A stretch of 64,000 bases of DNA, from contig CAJUDL010000009.1 of the NCBI GenBank assembly GCA_910585285.1, positions 1-64,000 of the forward strand, read 5' to 3'. Below the pieces are notes generated by a model. That model was not told the DNA's origin and did not search any database. It worked only from the letters and a program-made list of their open reading frames with translations. The position numbers were made by a program, and so were the translations under genes. The stretch comes from an uncultured Muribaculaceae bacterium (lineage in GTDB: Bacteria; Bacteroidota; Bacteroidia; Bacteroidales; Muribaculaceae). Shown one piece after another: positions 18,206 to 26,924 of this stretch; within the stretch, counting starts at the first letter, position 1; the number at the start of each line of letters is the position of its first letter.

Positions 18206-19405
18206 TTATTTAATCAATACTTTCTTGCCGTTGATGATATAGAGACCGGGGGTGGTAGCTTCATTAACCTTTACGCCCTGGATAGTATAAATGCCTTTGA
18301 GACTTTCAGGGAGATCAGTTGCAATCTCATTCACACCTGATTCAGTTTTCTTACCTGTATTTTCGAATTCAAAAACATCAGCTTTTTTAGAAACTACTGG
18401 GCTGCCGGGAACGAATGTGGGATACAACTCCATTTCCTCAAGATTTTGTCCCCATACAGGATCAACGTCCGAACAATTATTCAGGAACCAGCACATGGCA
18501 CCTGTGGATGCCCAAGTTTCTTCCAGCACTTTATAGACACCGTAGTTGTCAGCAGTTGCGGGAGCTGAATAGTCTGTCCATTTAACATTTGAATTTACTA
18601 TTTCTGGATAGAATACGGTGGGATTAGAAGCGGATCCTCCAAAGAAGAAATTATAACCCCAGTCTCCCATGTGGTCTTCAACACCTGCTACAAGAACTGT
18701 GCCTACCTTACCGGGGTTACCGGCTTTTACATCGGGGCTTGCCTGTTTCTTCACATTTGTGACCGTGTAGCAACCTGAGCAGTTTGCTTTCGGGGCATAG
18801 CAAGACATGCCGCCAACAGTGACACCTCTTACTTCACCCTGGTTATAGCAGTTGGTGAATTTATAGGCAACATTCCCATCTGATGGCCCTACAAGTGCTG
18901 AAGCGCGACCTTTGCCGGAATCCGCACTATATGCATGGACTGCGGCATGTGTCCCAAGGCATGTGAATTCAGCTACACCTTCTTCTGCGTCTGTGCACTG
19001 CCCTACGAAAGCGGCGCATTTATCTTCTCCGAAGAATGTGGAGAGGTCATCGATAATTGTATTTTTAATCTTTGCTCCTACACCTGCGTAGCCAAAGAGA
19101 GCAAGGTTTGTGCCACCTTCCACCTCCATGTTGAGGCATGAGATTGTATGGAACTGACCATCCCATGAGCCTTTGAAGGCAGTCTGTTTCGAGTTGCCGA
19201 TAGGAGTGTGTGTGACTTTATCCATATCAATGTCAGCTGTAAGCACTGCGCTTGCGGTGTTGTTGCCTCCATTTACTATGGCTGCGAATTCTTCAAGCTC
19301 CTGAGCGTTTGAGATTTCATACACGCCGGCTCCGTTAGGAGTAATCGCCATTACCGGGAGTGCCATGATTGCGACAAACCCCAAAAAAGTAGTTTTTATA
19401 TTCAT
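18206..19405 (-). CDS. Secreted GLUG-like repeat protein with C-terminal sorting-like tail
   Basis: 399 residues with signal peptide MNIKTTFLGFVAIMALPVMA. The segment GVYEISNAQELEEFAAIVNG and then FKGSWDGQFHTISCLNME is the typical start of Bacteroidota GLUG/right-handed-helix secreted proteins, which act as adhesins or glycan-binding accessory proteins. Three Cys pairs are possible. The C-terminus GLYIINGKKVLIK matches the tails of PDE2 and the phosphodiester glycosidase. It lies directly downstream of SusD and is bracketed by two hairpins. It could be the surface glycan-binding protein of the locus (inference); no catalytic motif was recognised. Confidence 0.75.
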   Translation of the reverse strand: MNIKTTFLGFVAIMALPVMAITPNGAGVYEISNAQELEEFAAIVNGGNNTASAVLTADIDMDKVTHTPIGNSKQTAFKGSWDGQFHTISCLNMEVEGGTNLALFGYAGVGAKIKNTIIDDLSTFFGEDKCAAFVGQCTDAEEGVAEFTCLGTHAAVHAYSADSGKGRASALVGPSDGNVAYKFTNCYNQGEVRGVTVGGMSCYAPKANCSGCYTVTNVKKQASPDVKAGNPGKVGTVLVAGVEDHMGDWGYNFFFGGSASNPTVFYPEIVNSNVKWTDYSAPATADNYGVYKVLEETWASTGAMCWFLNNCSDVDPVWGQNLEEMELYPTFVPGSPVVSKKADVFEFENTGKKTESGVNEIATDLPESLKGIYTIQGVKVNEATTPGLYIINGKKVLIK

Positions 19406-19420
19406 AAAATTTTGGATTAT

Positions 19421-19448
19421 GAGATGAAGGGTTTTAACCCTTCATCTC
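19421..19448. terminator. Hairpin after susD
   Basis: GAGATGAAGGGTT and AACCCTTCATCTC form a perfect 13-bp stem with a TT core. It lies between the SusD stop and the GLUG-like gene start and probably reduces read-through from susCD into the downstream genes. Confidence 0.65.
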
Positions 19449-19480
19449 GTTGATAAATATGGTTTATATTTTCCTGCTTA

Positions 19481-21184
19481 TTAATATCCGGGATTCTGGG
19501 TCATGCCCGGGATCAACATTACATCTTCGATTGGCAACGGAAGCAGATATCCTTTGGATGCATCGAATTTTCTTTCCATGGTCTTACGGAACTTGGCTTT
19601 GGAATCAACCAACGGCTGGAGATTTACAAGACCATTGTCTTCAATTACGGGAAGAGCATCTGATGGGAAATAATAATCTCCGTTCTTAATGTTCTTTTGC
19701 AACTGCGCTTTTGCCGGGAGGTCAATTACTGGTCGGTTGATGGCTATGTCACAAAGTCTCCAGCGCACCAAGTCGAACCATCTGCGGTTTTCCCATGCAA
19801 ATTCCATGCGGCGTTCGCTACGGAGGATAAAGCGCAGTTTGTCTTGATTTGTCTCCGTGACAGCCGGATATTTGGATGTGTTAGCTCTGGTGGTTTTATA
19901 TGCTCGGGCGCGAACATCATTGATTGCGTCAAGGACGCTCTGATCAATATCGTTCATTTCGATTTTTGCCTCCGCATACATTAATAGTACATCTGCGTAA
20001 CGCATTACTATGCAGTCGGGGTCACCTTTAAGGTCAACAAGATAATCTTCGTCGATACCTTTTTTCAGAATTAGACCGGTCCAAGAGGCAAGGCTTTGCA
20101 CAAGCTGGGAATCATTATTGTTGATTGATTTCCCGGTCGTATAATTCTGAACTTTATTCTTTGAAGGATCCCATTCTACGCCTAAGAATTCTGTTCCGAA
20201 TTCTACTGTTGTATACCCAAGACGAGGATCTCTGTTTTTGAAAGGATTTTGGCGATCAAACTTCGGTGATTTATCAATAGGAAGACCGTCATCACAAAGA
20301 AAAGCACAGAATAGTTCAAGAGATGGAACAGCAAGTGATTTCCCTTTATTGTTTCTCGGGAGGAAAGAACTTAGGGATATTTTATCATCGTGAAGCTCAC
20401 GGGAACGAGGGATTGTGAAAACAAATTCAGGTGATGTATGTGTTTTCAGCAGGAACATACTCTCAAAATTGGTATCAAGCGAGTACGCTTTGGATTCAAT
20501 ACAATCTTTTGCGGCGGCAGCTGCTACTGGATAATCAAGCATCCAGGATGCTGTACGCGCTTTAAATGCCATTGCTGTGCTGCTGATTACTCTGACGTTA
20601 CCATCGTTGCTTTCGGGAAGAAGTTCGATTGCTTTATCAAAATCTTCATATATATGACCAAGAATTTCGCTTTTGGGAGTACGTCCCATGGCATATGCCT
20701 GTTCTATAGTTATATAATCCGTATAATACGGACAATCTCCATAAAGGAATATCAGGTAGGAATAGAAACAAGCACGGAAGAAACGAGCCTCTCCCTCGAA
20801 TTTGTCAAGTTGTTTGTCACTTAACTTGCCTCGTTGTTTTGCTACGTTAGCTATCACAGCGTTGCATCGCGTAATGCCCTTGTATGTGCGTAGCCATGTC
20901 GCTTTTACGTATCCGGTCGTAGGCATAAGTGCACCTGTAGACCATTCATAACCATGACCTTGCTGATCCCAGTCGTCGGTCCATCGGTCGGTGTGCCAAA
21001 GACGGTTGAATTCCCAATGCCAGAGATCTCCGCGATAGAGGTCATTACATGCAAATTCAAATTCTTCTACCGATGAATACCATGTTTCTGTGGATGCGTC
21101 TGCCGGCGGATTAAGGTCAAGATCTGCGCAACTTGTAAAGCCGATGGCAAATGCCAACATCAATATATATAGATACTTTTTCAT
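19481..21184 (-). CDS. susD-like: SusD/RagB-family outer-membrane glycan-binding lipoprotein
   Basis: 567 residues. Lipoprotein signal MKKYLYILMLAFAIGFTSC with Cys19, so outer-membrane anchored. The segment after it, DLNPPADASTETWYSSVEEF, and the C-terminal RSERRMEFAWENRRWFDLVRW signature are typical of SusD. It binds the substrate at the cell surface and closes over the paired SusC transporter. Length (567) is normal. It starts 24 bp downstream of the susC stop, and a 13-bp hairpin follows it. Confidence 0.95.
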   Translation of the reverse strand: MKKYLYILMLAFAIGFTSCADLDLNPPADASTETWYSSVEEFEFACNDLYRGDLWHWEFNRLWHTDRWTDDWDQQGHGYEWSTGALMPTTGYVKATWLRTYKGITRCNAVIANVAKQRGKLSDKQLDKFEGEARFFRACFYSYLIFLYGDCPYYTDYITIEQAYAMGRTPKSEILGHIYEDFDKAIELLPESNDGNVRVISSTAMAFKARTASWMLDYPVAAAAAKDCIESKAYSLDTNFESMFLLKTHTSPEFVFTIPRSRELHDDKISLSSFLPRNNKGKSLAVPSLELFCAFLCDDGLPIDKSPKFDRQNPFKNRDPRLGYTTVEFGTEFLGVEWDPSKNKVQNYTTGKSINNNDSQLVQSLASWTGLILKKGIDEDYLVDLKGDPDCIVMRYADVLLMYAEAKIEMNDIDQSVLDAINDVRARAYKTTRANTSKYPAVTETNQDKLRFILRSERRMEFAWENRRWFDLVRWRLCDIAINRPVIDLPAKAQLQKNIKNGDYYFPSDALPVIEDNGLVNLQPLVDSKAKFRKTMERKFDASKGYLLPLPIEDVMLIPGMTQNPGY

Positions 21185-21208
21185 GATGAATCTGTTTGAA
21201 TTATTGTG

Positions 21209-24200
21209 TTAGAAAGAAACGGCGACTCCGAAGTTCCATGTGCGGGCAATATAACTTGATGCGCTTCCGACAGTTTCGGGATCCCATCCCTGAGGATATT
21301 TGTCAATAGAGAATGGATCTGAAACCGATGCAAACACGCGGAGACCATTCAGACGCATCTTTTTAAGAATATTGGGTTGGAAGGAGTATCCAAGTGTGAT
21401 GTTCTTGCATCGGAAATAACCGCCGTTGAACATCCAGAAATCAGTGGTCTGGGAATTGTTGCCACCATCAATAGCCATGTCCGAGAGACGCGGATATTTT
21501 GCGGCAAGATTCTGTTCCGGAGTATTGTAGTGACTCCAAGAAGTCCCGATTACTTCTCCTGTGAACTGTGTCCAGCCGGCAGCATGTCTCTGATACATCA
21601 TTGCGCGTGTCATCATTACGTTCTGTTTGCCGATGCCATTGAAGGCTGCGGAGAGTTCGATTCCCTTCCATCCGAAAGAGAGTTGAGCACCATATATCAG
21701 ACGTGGTTGGGATGAGCCGAGAACGACACGGTCATATTGTGAACTGATCACTCCATCGGGCATTCCTTCCGAACCGCTTACATCCACATATTTTATGTCG
21801 CCGGGTTTAACATTGGCATTGAGCACCGGACTGTTGGCAAGGTCTTCGTCGCTCTGATAAAGTCCATTGGATACATAACCATACCATGCGTTGTATTCAT
21901 CTCCTTCGCGAGTTATATGTCCTCCTGAGTCGAGTACGGTTCCGGACATTTTGCCCATAACTGAACGATAGTCGGAGATATTGAAGTTGATAGAATAATT
22001 GAAGTCTCCTACGTTATCATGCCATCCGAGTTGAAGATCCCAACCTTTGGTTGACATGTCGCCGGCATTCTGTTTCGGATTATCATATCCCATGAATACA
22101 GGAAGCTGAATGGAGAGAAGCATGTCTTTTGTTTTTTTCCAATACCAGTCGAAAGTGAGGTTGAGGCGCGAGTTAAGGAATGTGGCATCAAGACCTACGT
22201 CCCAGCTATGGGTGGTTTCCCATGTAATATCCGGGATGTTATAATCACGCTGTGATGCCGTGAGGACAGACACCAGTTCACCTTTGGAATTTACCATTAC
22301 CGGGTGAGCGAATGTCATGTTCGCCTGATAAGGATAATTGTTGCCGATACGCTCATTTCCGAGAGTTCCGTAAGATCCGCGAATCTTGAGGAAAGTGAGA
22401 ATCCTCGGGTCAATGTCGCGAAGGAAATTTTCTTCGCTTACTACCCAGCCAACTGAAGCTGAAGGGAAGAAGCCTGTGCGATATTTCTTTGCAAAACGTG
22501 AAGATCTGTCCCAGCGGGCATTGAACTGTGCCAGGTAGCGTCCTTTGTAGGCATAATTGATACGACCGAATATGGAACGATAGGCATTCTGGCTTTCATT
22601 TCCGTCAACTCCAAGATCGTTGGAATTGGCATTGGTAAGATAGAAGTAATCTGACATCGCCATGTCATTAGATGAAGCTTCAAGGGTATTGCTGCTTGCT
22701 TCATAATCTTCATAACCTACCATGAAATCAGTGCGGTGGTCTTCAGCGAAAGTCTTGTTGTAGTTGATAAAAAGCTGTTTGGTGCCCCAGGTATTTATAT
22801 CTCTGTCTTCCGTGAGTTTGTTTAGTTCATATCCTTTTGCGAATCCTGCGGGATCATCGGGATTGTCAGCTGTGAAATAATTCACCTTTCTGCGATAAGA
22901 TTTCTGTCGTGTGAATAGCATTCCCGGTGCCCAGATACCGCTTATGGATAATCCTTCAATCGGAGTAATGATCACAGAGAGCTTAGCTCCGAAGCGATCT
23001 GTCCATTGGTTGTTCTTTCCTCCTTCATTTAAGGCTGCAAGCGGGTTCTCTCCGTTATGACCATCAGCATATGTGCCATTTTGCCATACGGCAGCATCAA
23101 TTGGAGACATATAGAGCATTGAGGAGAGAGGATTTAGCTGAGGCTGACGAGTGATGCCTCTGCGGTAATATGCGTCAAGACCGAATGTCAGCCATCTGGT
23201 GACTTTGAAATTGTTGTTTACGCGGGCAGTGAGACGCTGGTAGTCGCGACCTTTGTAAAGTGCTTCCGTGTATTCATAGCCTAAAGATACTTTTGTTTGC
23301 ACAACCTTATTCCCGTATGATACTTTGAGATCATGTTTGGTGGTAGGGGCTGTGTTGCGCATCAATACCTTGCGCCAATCAGTGATGGGATAAGCATCCG
23401 GATTTTCCAGATGATTCTGCATATAAGAATCGATGAAGTCTTTCTCATATACACTATGCTCCTGACCCTCAAGGTTGCCACCATCGTTCCATTTCAGCTC
23501 ATTGTAAAGATTCATGTAGTCGATGGCACCTACAGGTTTGGGAGTCTCTGTGGCTTGAATGAAACCGGCTGTGCCTTGGTATTCGACTTTGGCTTTGCCT
23601 TCCTTTGCCTTTTTAGTGGTGATGAGAATCACGCCGGCGGCTGCTCGCGCTCCATAAATTGAAGCGGATGCTGCGTCTTTGAGCACAGAAATGCTTTCGA
23701 TGTCTGATGAATTGACAGATTCCATTGAGTCTGGAATACCATCCACAATAACTAATGGATCAGAGTCTCCGATTGTGGTTATTCCTCGCACTCGAATTGT
23801 AGCTGTCGCTCCCGGCATACCGCTACTGCGGCTTACGTAAAGACCCGGCATTGATCCTTGAAGCGATTGTGACACGGAAGCGGCACGCATATCCTCAAGT
23901 TTGTTGCCGGATACGTTGGTGACAGCTCCTGTCAAATCGGCTTTCTTCATTGTGCCATAGCCAACCACCACCATTTCATCAAGGGTGTTGGCCTCTTCTT
24001 TCATGACAATTGTAATGTTGCTGGCGGATCCGACCTTTATATCCTGTTTCTGGAATCCTACGTAGGATACTTGAAGAGTATCTCCTGCCTTGGCTTTGAT
24101 TGAGAACTTGCCGTCAATATCAGTAAAAGCAGCTGTCTTAGCGCCTTTAACCATAATTGTGGCACCGATAAGAGGCTCTCCAGATGAGTCGGTTACGATT

Positions 24201-24280
24201 CCGTTGATATTCTGCTGTTGTGCCACTGCCGGCAGCGCAAGCAGAAATATCGAAATCAAAAATAGAGCAATTCTGTTCAT
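21209..24280 (-). CDS. susC-like: SusC/RagA-family TonB-dependent outer-membrane transporter
   Basis: 1023 residues. Signal peptide MNRIALFLISIFLLALPAVA, carboxypeptidase-regulatory-like domain (about 25-105, GIVTDSSGEPLIGATI), a region resembling the TonB box (EMVVVGYGTMKKADLTGAV), plug domain with the SusC signature SVLKDAASASIYGARAAAGV, and a 22-strand-type barrel ending in WNFGVAVSF. It imports oligomers bound by SusD using TonB energy. It is preceded by a 547-bp gap with a 185-bp palindromic element and a possible -7 box. No HTCS, ECF sigma or anti-sigma gene was seen nearby, so the regulator is elsewhere. Confidence 0.96.
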   Translation of the reverse strand: MNRIALFLISIFLLALPAVAQQQNINGIVTDSSGEPLIGATIMVKGAKTAAFTDIDGKFSIKAKAGDTLQVSYVGFQKQDIKVGSASNITIVMKEEANTLDEMVVVGYGTMKKADLTGAVTNVSGNKLEDMRAASVSQSLQGSMPGLYVSRSSGMPGATATIRVRGITTIGDSDPLVIVDGIPDSMESVNSSDIESISVLKDAASASIYGARAAAGVILITTKKAKEGKAKVEYQGTAGFIQATETPKPVGAIDYMNLYNELKWNDGGNLEGQEHSVYEKDFIDSYMQNHLENPDAYPITDWRKVLMRNTAPTTKHDLKVSYGNKVVQTKVSLGYEYTEALYKGRDYQRLTARVNNNFKVTRWLTFGLDAYYRRGITRQPQLNPLSSMLYMSPIDAAVWQNGTYADGHNGENPLAALNEGGKNNQWTDRFGAKLSVIITPIEGLSISGIWAPGMLFTRQKSYRRKVNYFTADNPDDPAGFAKGYELNKLTEDRDINTWGTKQLFINYNKTFAEDHRTDFMVGYEDYEASSNTLEASSNDMAMSDYFYLTNANSNDLGVDGNESQNAYRSIFGRINYAYKGRYLAQFNARWDRSSRFAKKYRTGFFPSASVGWVVSEENFLRDIDPRILTFLKIRGSYGTLGNERIGNNYPYQANMTFAHPVMVNSKGELVSVLTASQRDYNIPDITWETTHSWDVGLDATFLNSRLNLTFDWYWKKTKDMLLSIQLPVFMGYDNPKQNAGDMSTKGWDLQLGWHDNVGDFNYSINFNISDYRSVMGKMSGTVLDSGGHITREGDEYNAWYGYVSNGLYQSDEDLANSPVLNANVKPGDIKYVDVSGSEGMPDGVISSQYDRVVLGSSQPRLIYGAQLSFGWKGIELSAAFNGIGKQNVMMTRAMMYQRHAAGWTQFTGEVIGTSWSHYNTPEQNLAAKYPRLSDMAIDGGNNSQTTDFWMFNGGYFRCKNITLGYSFQPNILKKMRLNGLRVFASVSDPFSIDKYPQGWDPETVGSASSYIARTWNFGVAVSF

Positions 24281-24328
24281 AAGCTCTTGATTTGAGTTTG
24301 TTATTGGTGTTGATTCTATTTTGATGTT

Positions 24329-24513
24329 AGAAACTGTTTAAATTTATTACGAAAATTTTATTTTAGAGATTCTTTCGGGAATTTTGAGGTTCTTTTTGGC
24401 TGCTTCTGCCAAGTTTCGGCAGTCGAAACCGACAGGTTTCTCCTTTCTCAACTCGCGGAATCAGCTCAAAAATCCCTCCCAAACTTCCTCGAAAATAAAT
24501 TTAAACAGTTTCT
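24329..24513. repeat. Palindromic element D1 with 20-bp perfect terminal inverted repeats
   Basis: AGAAACTGTTTAAATTTATT (24329-24348) is the exact reverse complement of 24494-24513. The interior continues as an imperfect palindrome. Its core has TTCTTTTTGGCTG (24390-24402), then CAGTCG, a hairpin GAAACC-GACA-GGTTTC (24425-24440), CTCC, CGCGG and CTCAAAAAT. The core recurs in D3 (56417-56600) with a different but still paired hairpin. It is probably in the susC 5' leader. Confidence 0.82.
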
Positions 24514-24800
24514 TAGAGACGTTTTAAATAAAACTGTCTCTTCGGAAAGAGGTCTTTTGTGACTTTTCCTAAGGTTAACCGATGCAAAAATAGATCAATG
24601 AAAACTCAAATTTTCGGCATTGATGAATCGATAAAATAGGTTTACTCTTTTATGTTTGGTGTAACGTATTAATGATTAAATAATTAATATGGCAATATGT
24701 GATAATTACACAAACGTTTTACATTAGTGACAAATTTAAAGATTTAACATTTTCGTGTTAATATCGCAACAATCTGTTAATTTCAGAGGCTATGGCAGAG
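24514..24800. other. Gene-free region upstream of susC
   Basis: AT-rich. A small CTCTT-CGGA-AAGAG hairpin lies near 24536-24549. A minus-strand TATTTTTG box (24585-24592) fits a Bacteroidota -7 element for susC, but no well-spaced -33 element is evident. Nothing coding is visible. Confidence 0.5.
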
Positions 24801-24846
24801 AGGACATACGGGGCACCGCGGGTGCCTTCACTCAACCGAGTCGGGG
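24801..24846. repeat. GGCACC/GGTGCC hairpin element, single copy C2
   Basis: Contains GACATACGGGGCACC, a short loop, then GGTGCCTTCACTCAACCG, matching C1 (45042-45194) and C3 (52322-52366). It overlaps the 3' end of PDE3 and provides its last codons (DSVE) and its TGA stop. Confidence 0.78.
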
Positions 24847-26522
24847 AGGGGGTTGCTTTCGAAGAAGTGAGGGCGCGAGAAGGTGCGGCTATCGGTTCTA
24901 CCGAAGGCATCTGTGTAGCTGATTTCGAGAGGAGTGTCGGGCGATGATGCCTTTACGAGAAACATTCTTGCTTTCTTGGGCTCACGCAACCCTTTTTTGT
25001 AATCTCCTTGCCATTCACCTTTCTGGATTGCGGTCATTGCATAGTAATCCGGATGAACTTCCCAGACATCTTTGACAGCAAGCTCTTTCCCGTTTTCCCT
25101 AACAGACAACTTTCCGTTGGGGTCCCATGCCCATACCTGAATCAAAACCGAGTTGTCGGGGAGTTTCTCATATTTACCCCATTTGGGAAGATGACGCTGA
25201 AAGGTCAAGGCTTCTGTATCGGTGGAGAAAAACTTCTTTAACGTGTTTACATCCCATGCCTTATATTGCATGTTGGCGGGATACTCGTATGGTACAAATC
25301 TCCATTCGATCTTGTCGCCGTCAATTTCCATTACCTCAAAACCAACAGGATTGCCGTCATGCGCAAGATTTTTCTGATTAAAAGAACTGTTCCACCAGAT
25401 GCTTCCGCTTGTGCTGACGAGGTTGAGGTCTATAAGTTCGTTGTCGCCGTTTTGAGTGCGCACAATACCGTTTTTATGTGTGTGTCCGGAAACGAAATGT
25501 ACCCTTTTGAATGGTTTGAGGATTTCTTTTAGTTGCAGTGATGATTCCTCGTCGGGACGGAGCTGTATCTCCTTCGTAGCTTTTTTATATATGTGCATGG
25601 GGCAATGCATGGCAACTATGACAGGAGTTTCCGGGGTGATGAATGAAAGGTCTTTTTTGAGCCAGTCGAGTTGTTCCGGAGTGATAAGCTCTTTATAATT
25701 GCGTTTGCCGTTTATTCCTTCGTTCTGGGGTGTTTTGGCAGGTTCGTTTATGTAATAGATATTGTCGAGCATTACGTAATGCACTCCTCCGATATTGGTA
25801 GAGAAATATCTTGGTCCGTAAGTTTGCATGAATTTGAATGCGGAGAGGAAATCTGTAGAATCTCCTTTACAGACGGCTCCGTTGGAGTCGTGATTTCCCA
25901 TAATACTATAGAAAGGGAGCGGCCATTTGTTCTCATTAAGGATTTCGCGTGTGCGCGAGAGGTCTACGCCTGTCTCATACCAATAGTTGTCATAACTCAT
26001 ATCACCCAGTCCGATGGAATAAGCCGGGATACCTTTTGTCTTGAATGCGTTTGCTTCGCGGTTTATTACATCCATATATTTTGTGAATGTCGCTTCGTCG
26101 CGTCTTTTGCCGTGAAGATGTTGGTCAGTAACCAACAGGACGCCATGACGGGTGTTGTCTTGTTTGCGGAGGCGGAAATCAAGACGCTCATACCGTGTAG
26201 CCGGCTCAGTGAAATCTGCCCAGAACTGCGGCACGGCATCTTCGCTCCAAGGTTCATAGCCGGAGGGAGAGATGATAAACACTTGAGGATTCTGTTTTCC
26301 TGATTTAAGATAATAGGCGCCTTTCTTATCGGTTTTGGTGATCTCGTAACCATCGGAGACTAAGACACTTGCAACAGGTTTTCCATCGCATTCCACAGTT
26401 CCGGCAACAGTGATGTCCTTGGATGGTTTCAGGGGAAGAGTAGATTTGTAGGTTGATTGCCCAAATGCAGGCAAAGCCATGGTTGCAGCTACGGCAAGAA
26501 GATAAGTTTTCATAAATCGCAT
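24828..26522 (-). CDS. Secreted calcineurin-like phosphoesterase (PDE3), promoter-proximal gene of the locus
   Basis: 564 residues with signal peptide MRFMKTYLLAVAATMALPAF (an ATG three codons in is also possible). Three-domain layout as in PDE1. Metal motifs: VTDQHLHG, GLGDMSYDNYW, IMGNHDSNG, AMHCPMH and VSGHTHKNG, all complete. It probably cleaves phosphoester bonds of the imported or surface-bound substrate. It is the first gene of the minus-strand run and has a well-formed promoter at 26544-26574. Its last four codons derive from repeat C2, so the C-terminus has probably been rewritten by repeat insertion (inference). Confidence 0.88.
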   Translation of the reverse strand: MRFMKTYLLAVAATMALPAFGQSTYKSTLPLKPSKDITVAGTVECDGKPVASVLVSDGYEITKTDKKGAYYLKSGKQNPQVFIISPSGYEPWSEDAVPQFWADFTEPATRYERLDFRLRKQDNTRHGVLLVTDQHLHGKRRDEATFTKYMDVINREANAFKTKGIPAYSIGLGDMSYDNYWYETGVDLSRTREILNENKWPLPFYSIMGNHDSNGAVCKGDSTDFLSAFKFMQTYGPRYFSTNIGGVHYVMLDNIYYINEPAKTPQNEGINGKRNYKELITPEQLDWLKKDLSFITPETPVIVAMHCPMHIYKKATKEIQLRPDEESSLQLKEILKPFKRVHFVSGHTHKNGIVRTQNGDNELIDLNLVSTSGSIWWNSSFNQKNLAHDGNPVGFEVMEIDGDKIEWRFVPYEYPANMQYKAWDVNTLKKFFSTDTEALTFQRHLPKWGKYEKLPDNSVLIQVWAWDPNGKLSVRENGKELAVKDVWEVHPDYYAMTAIQKGEWQGDYKKGLREPKKARMFLVKASSPDTPLEISYTDAFGRTDSRTFSRPHFFESNPLPDSVE

Positions 26523-26543
26523 ATCGTTTTTCTAAATTTCTGA

Positions 26544-26574
26544 CAAAATTAACAAAACTTGCTGAAAAACCAAA
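26544..26574 (-). promoter_or_regulatory. Bacteroidota-type promoter for PDE3
   Basis: On the minus strand: -33 TTTG (26571-26574), 19-bp spacer, -7 TAATTTTG (26544-26551). The predicted start is about 15-20 bases before the ATG. Confidence 0.7.
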
Positions 26575-26580
26575 TCCGCG

Positions 26581-26725
26581 TTTATCGGGCACAGCCCGAT
26601 AAAAAGGTTAAAGGGGAAAGGGAATAGGTTAAAGGTGAATAGGCATGACTCGGTTTGTTGAGGCGCGCCAACTTACCTTTACCCTATTACCTATAACCTT
26701 TCACCTTATCGGGGCACCCGATAAA
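26581..26725. repeat. Inverted element B1 with TTATCGGG end hairpins and TTAAAGG-type heptamers
   Basis: Both ends are small palindromes (TTATCGGGC-ACA-GCCCGATAA and TTATCGGG-GCA-CCCGATAA). Inside, purine-rich 7-bp units (AAAGGTTAAAGGGGAAAGGG) face a pyrimidine-rich reverse copy (ACCTTTACCCTATTACC). The centre has TTGTTGAGGCGCGCCAA, close to TTGATGAGGCGTGCCAA in copy B2 (47203-47474). Confidence 0.8.
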
Positions 26726-26833
26726 TCAGGATTATTGTAGATTTAGTTAAATATGGTGGCTAATTAGTTTATTATATGTTGGTTGTATGCATATTAATGC
26801 TGTTGGAATTATTTTAACGATGAATTAATGGAA

Positions 26834-26863
26834 TTGAGGTGCAAACGTTTTTCAATAAATTTG
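26834..26863 (+). promoter_or_regulatory. Promoter for the hexuronate-type MFS gene
   Basis: TTG (26834-26836), 19-bp spacer, -7 TAAATTTG (26856-26863). This predicts a leader of about 55 bases before the ATG at 26925. Confidence 0.65.
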
Positions 26864-26924
26864 CAACATGTCAAAATGACTTATTTTGAAGCCATAATGC
26901 TGTTGACCTAAAATTAATACTCAT

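Noticed and set aside
24585..24610. Complete susC promoter
   Set aside because: The -7 box is good, but the only CAAA (TTTG) upstream gives a 14-bp spacer, which is too short, so only a -7 box is noted.
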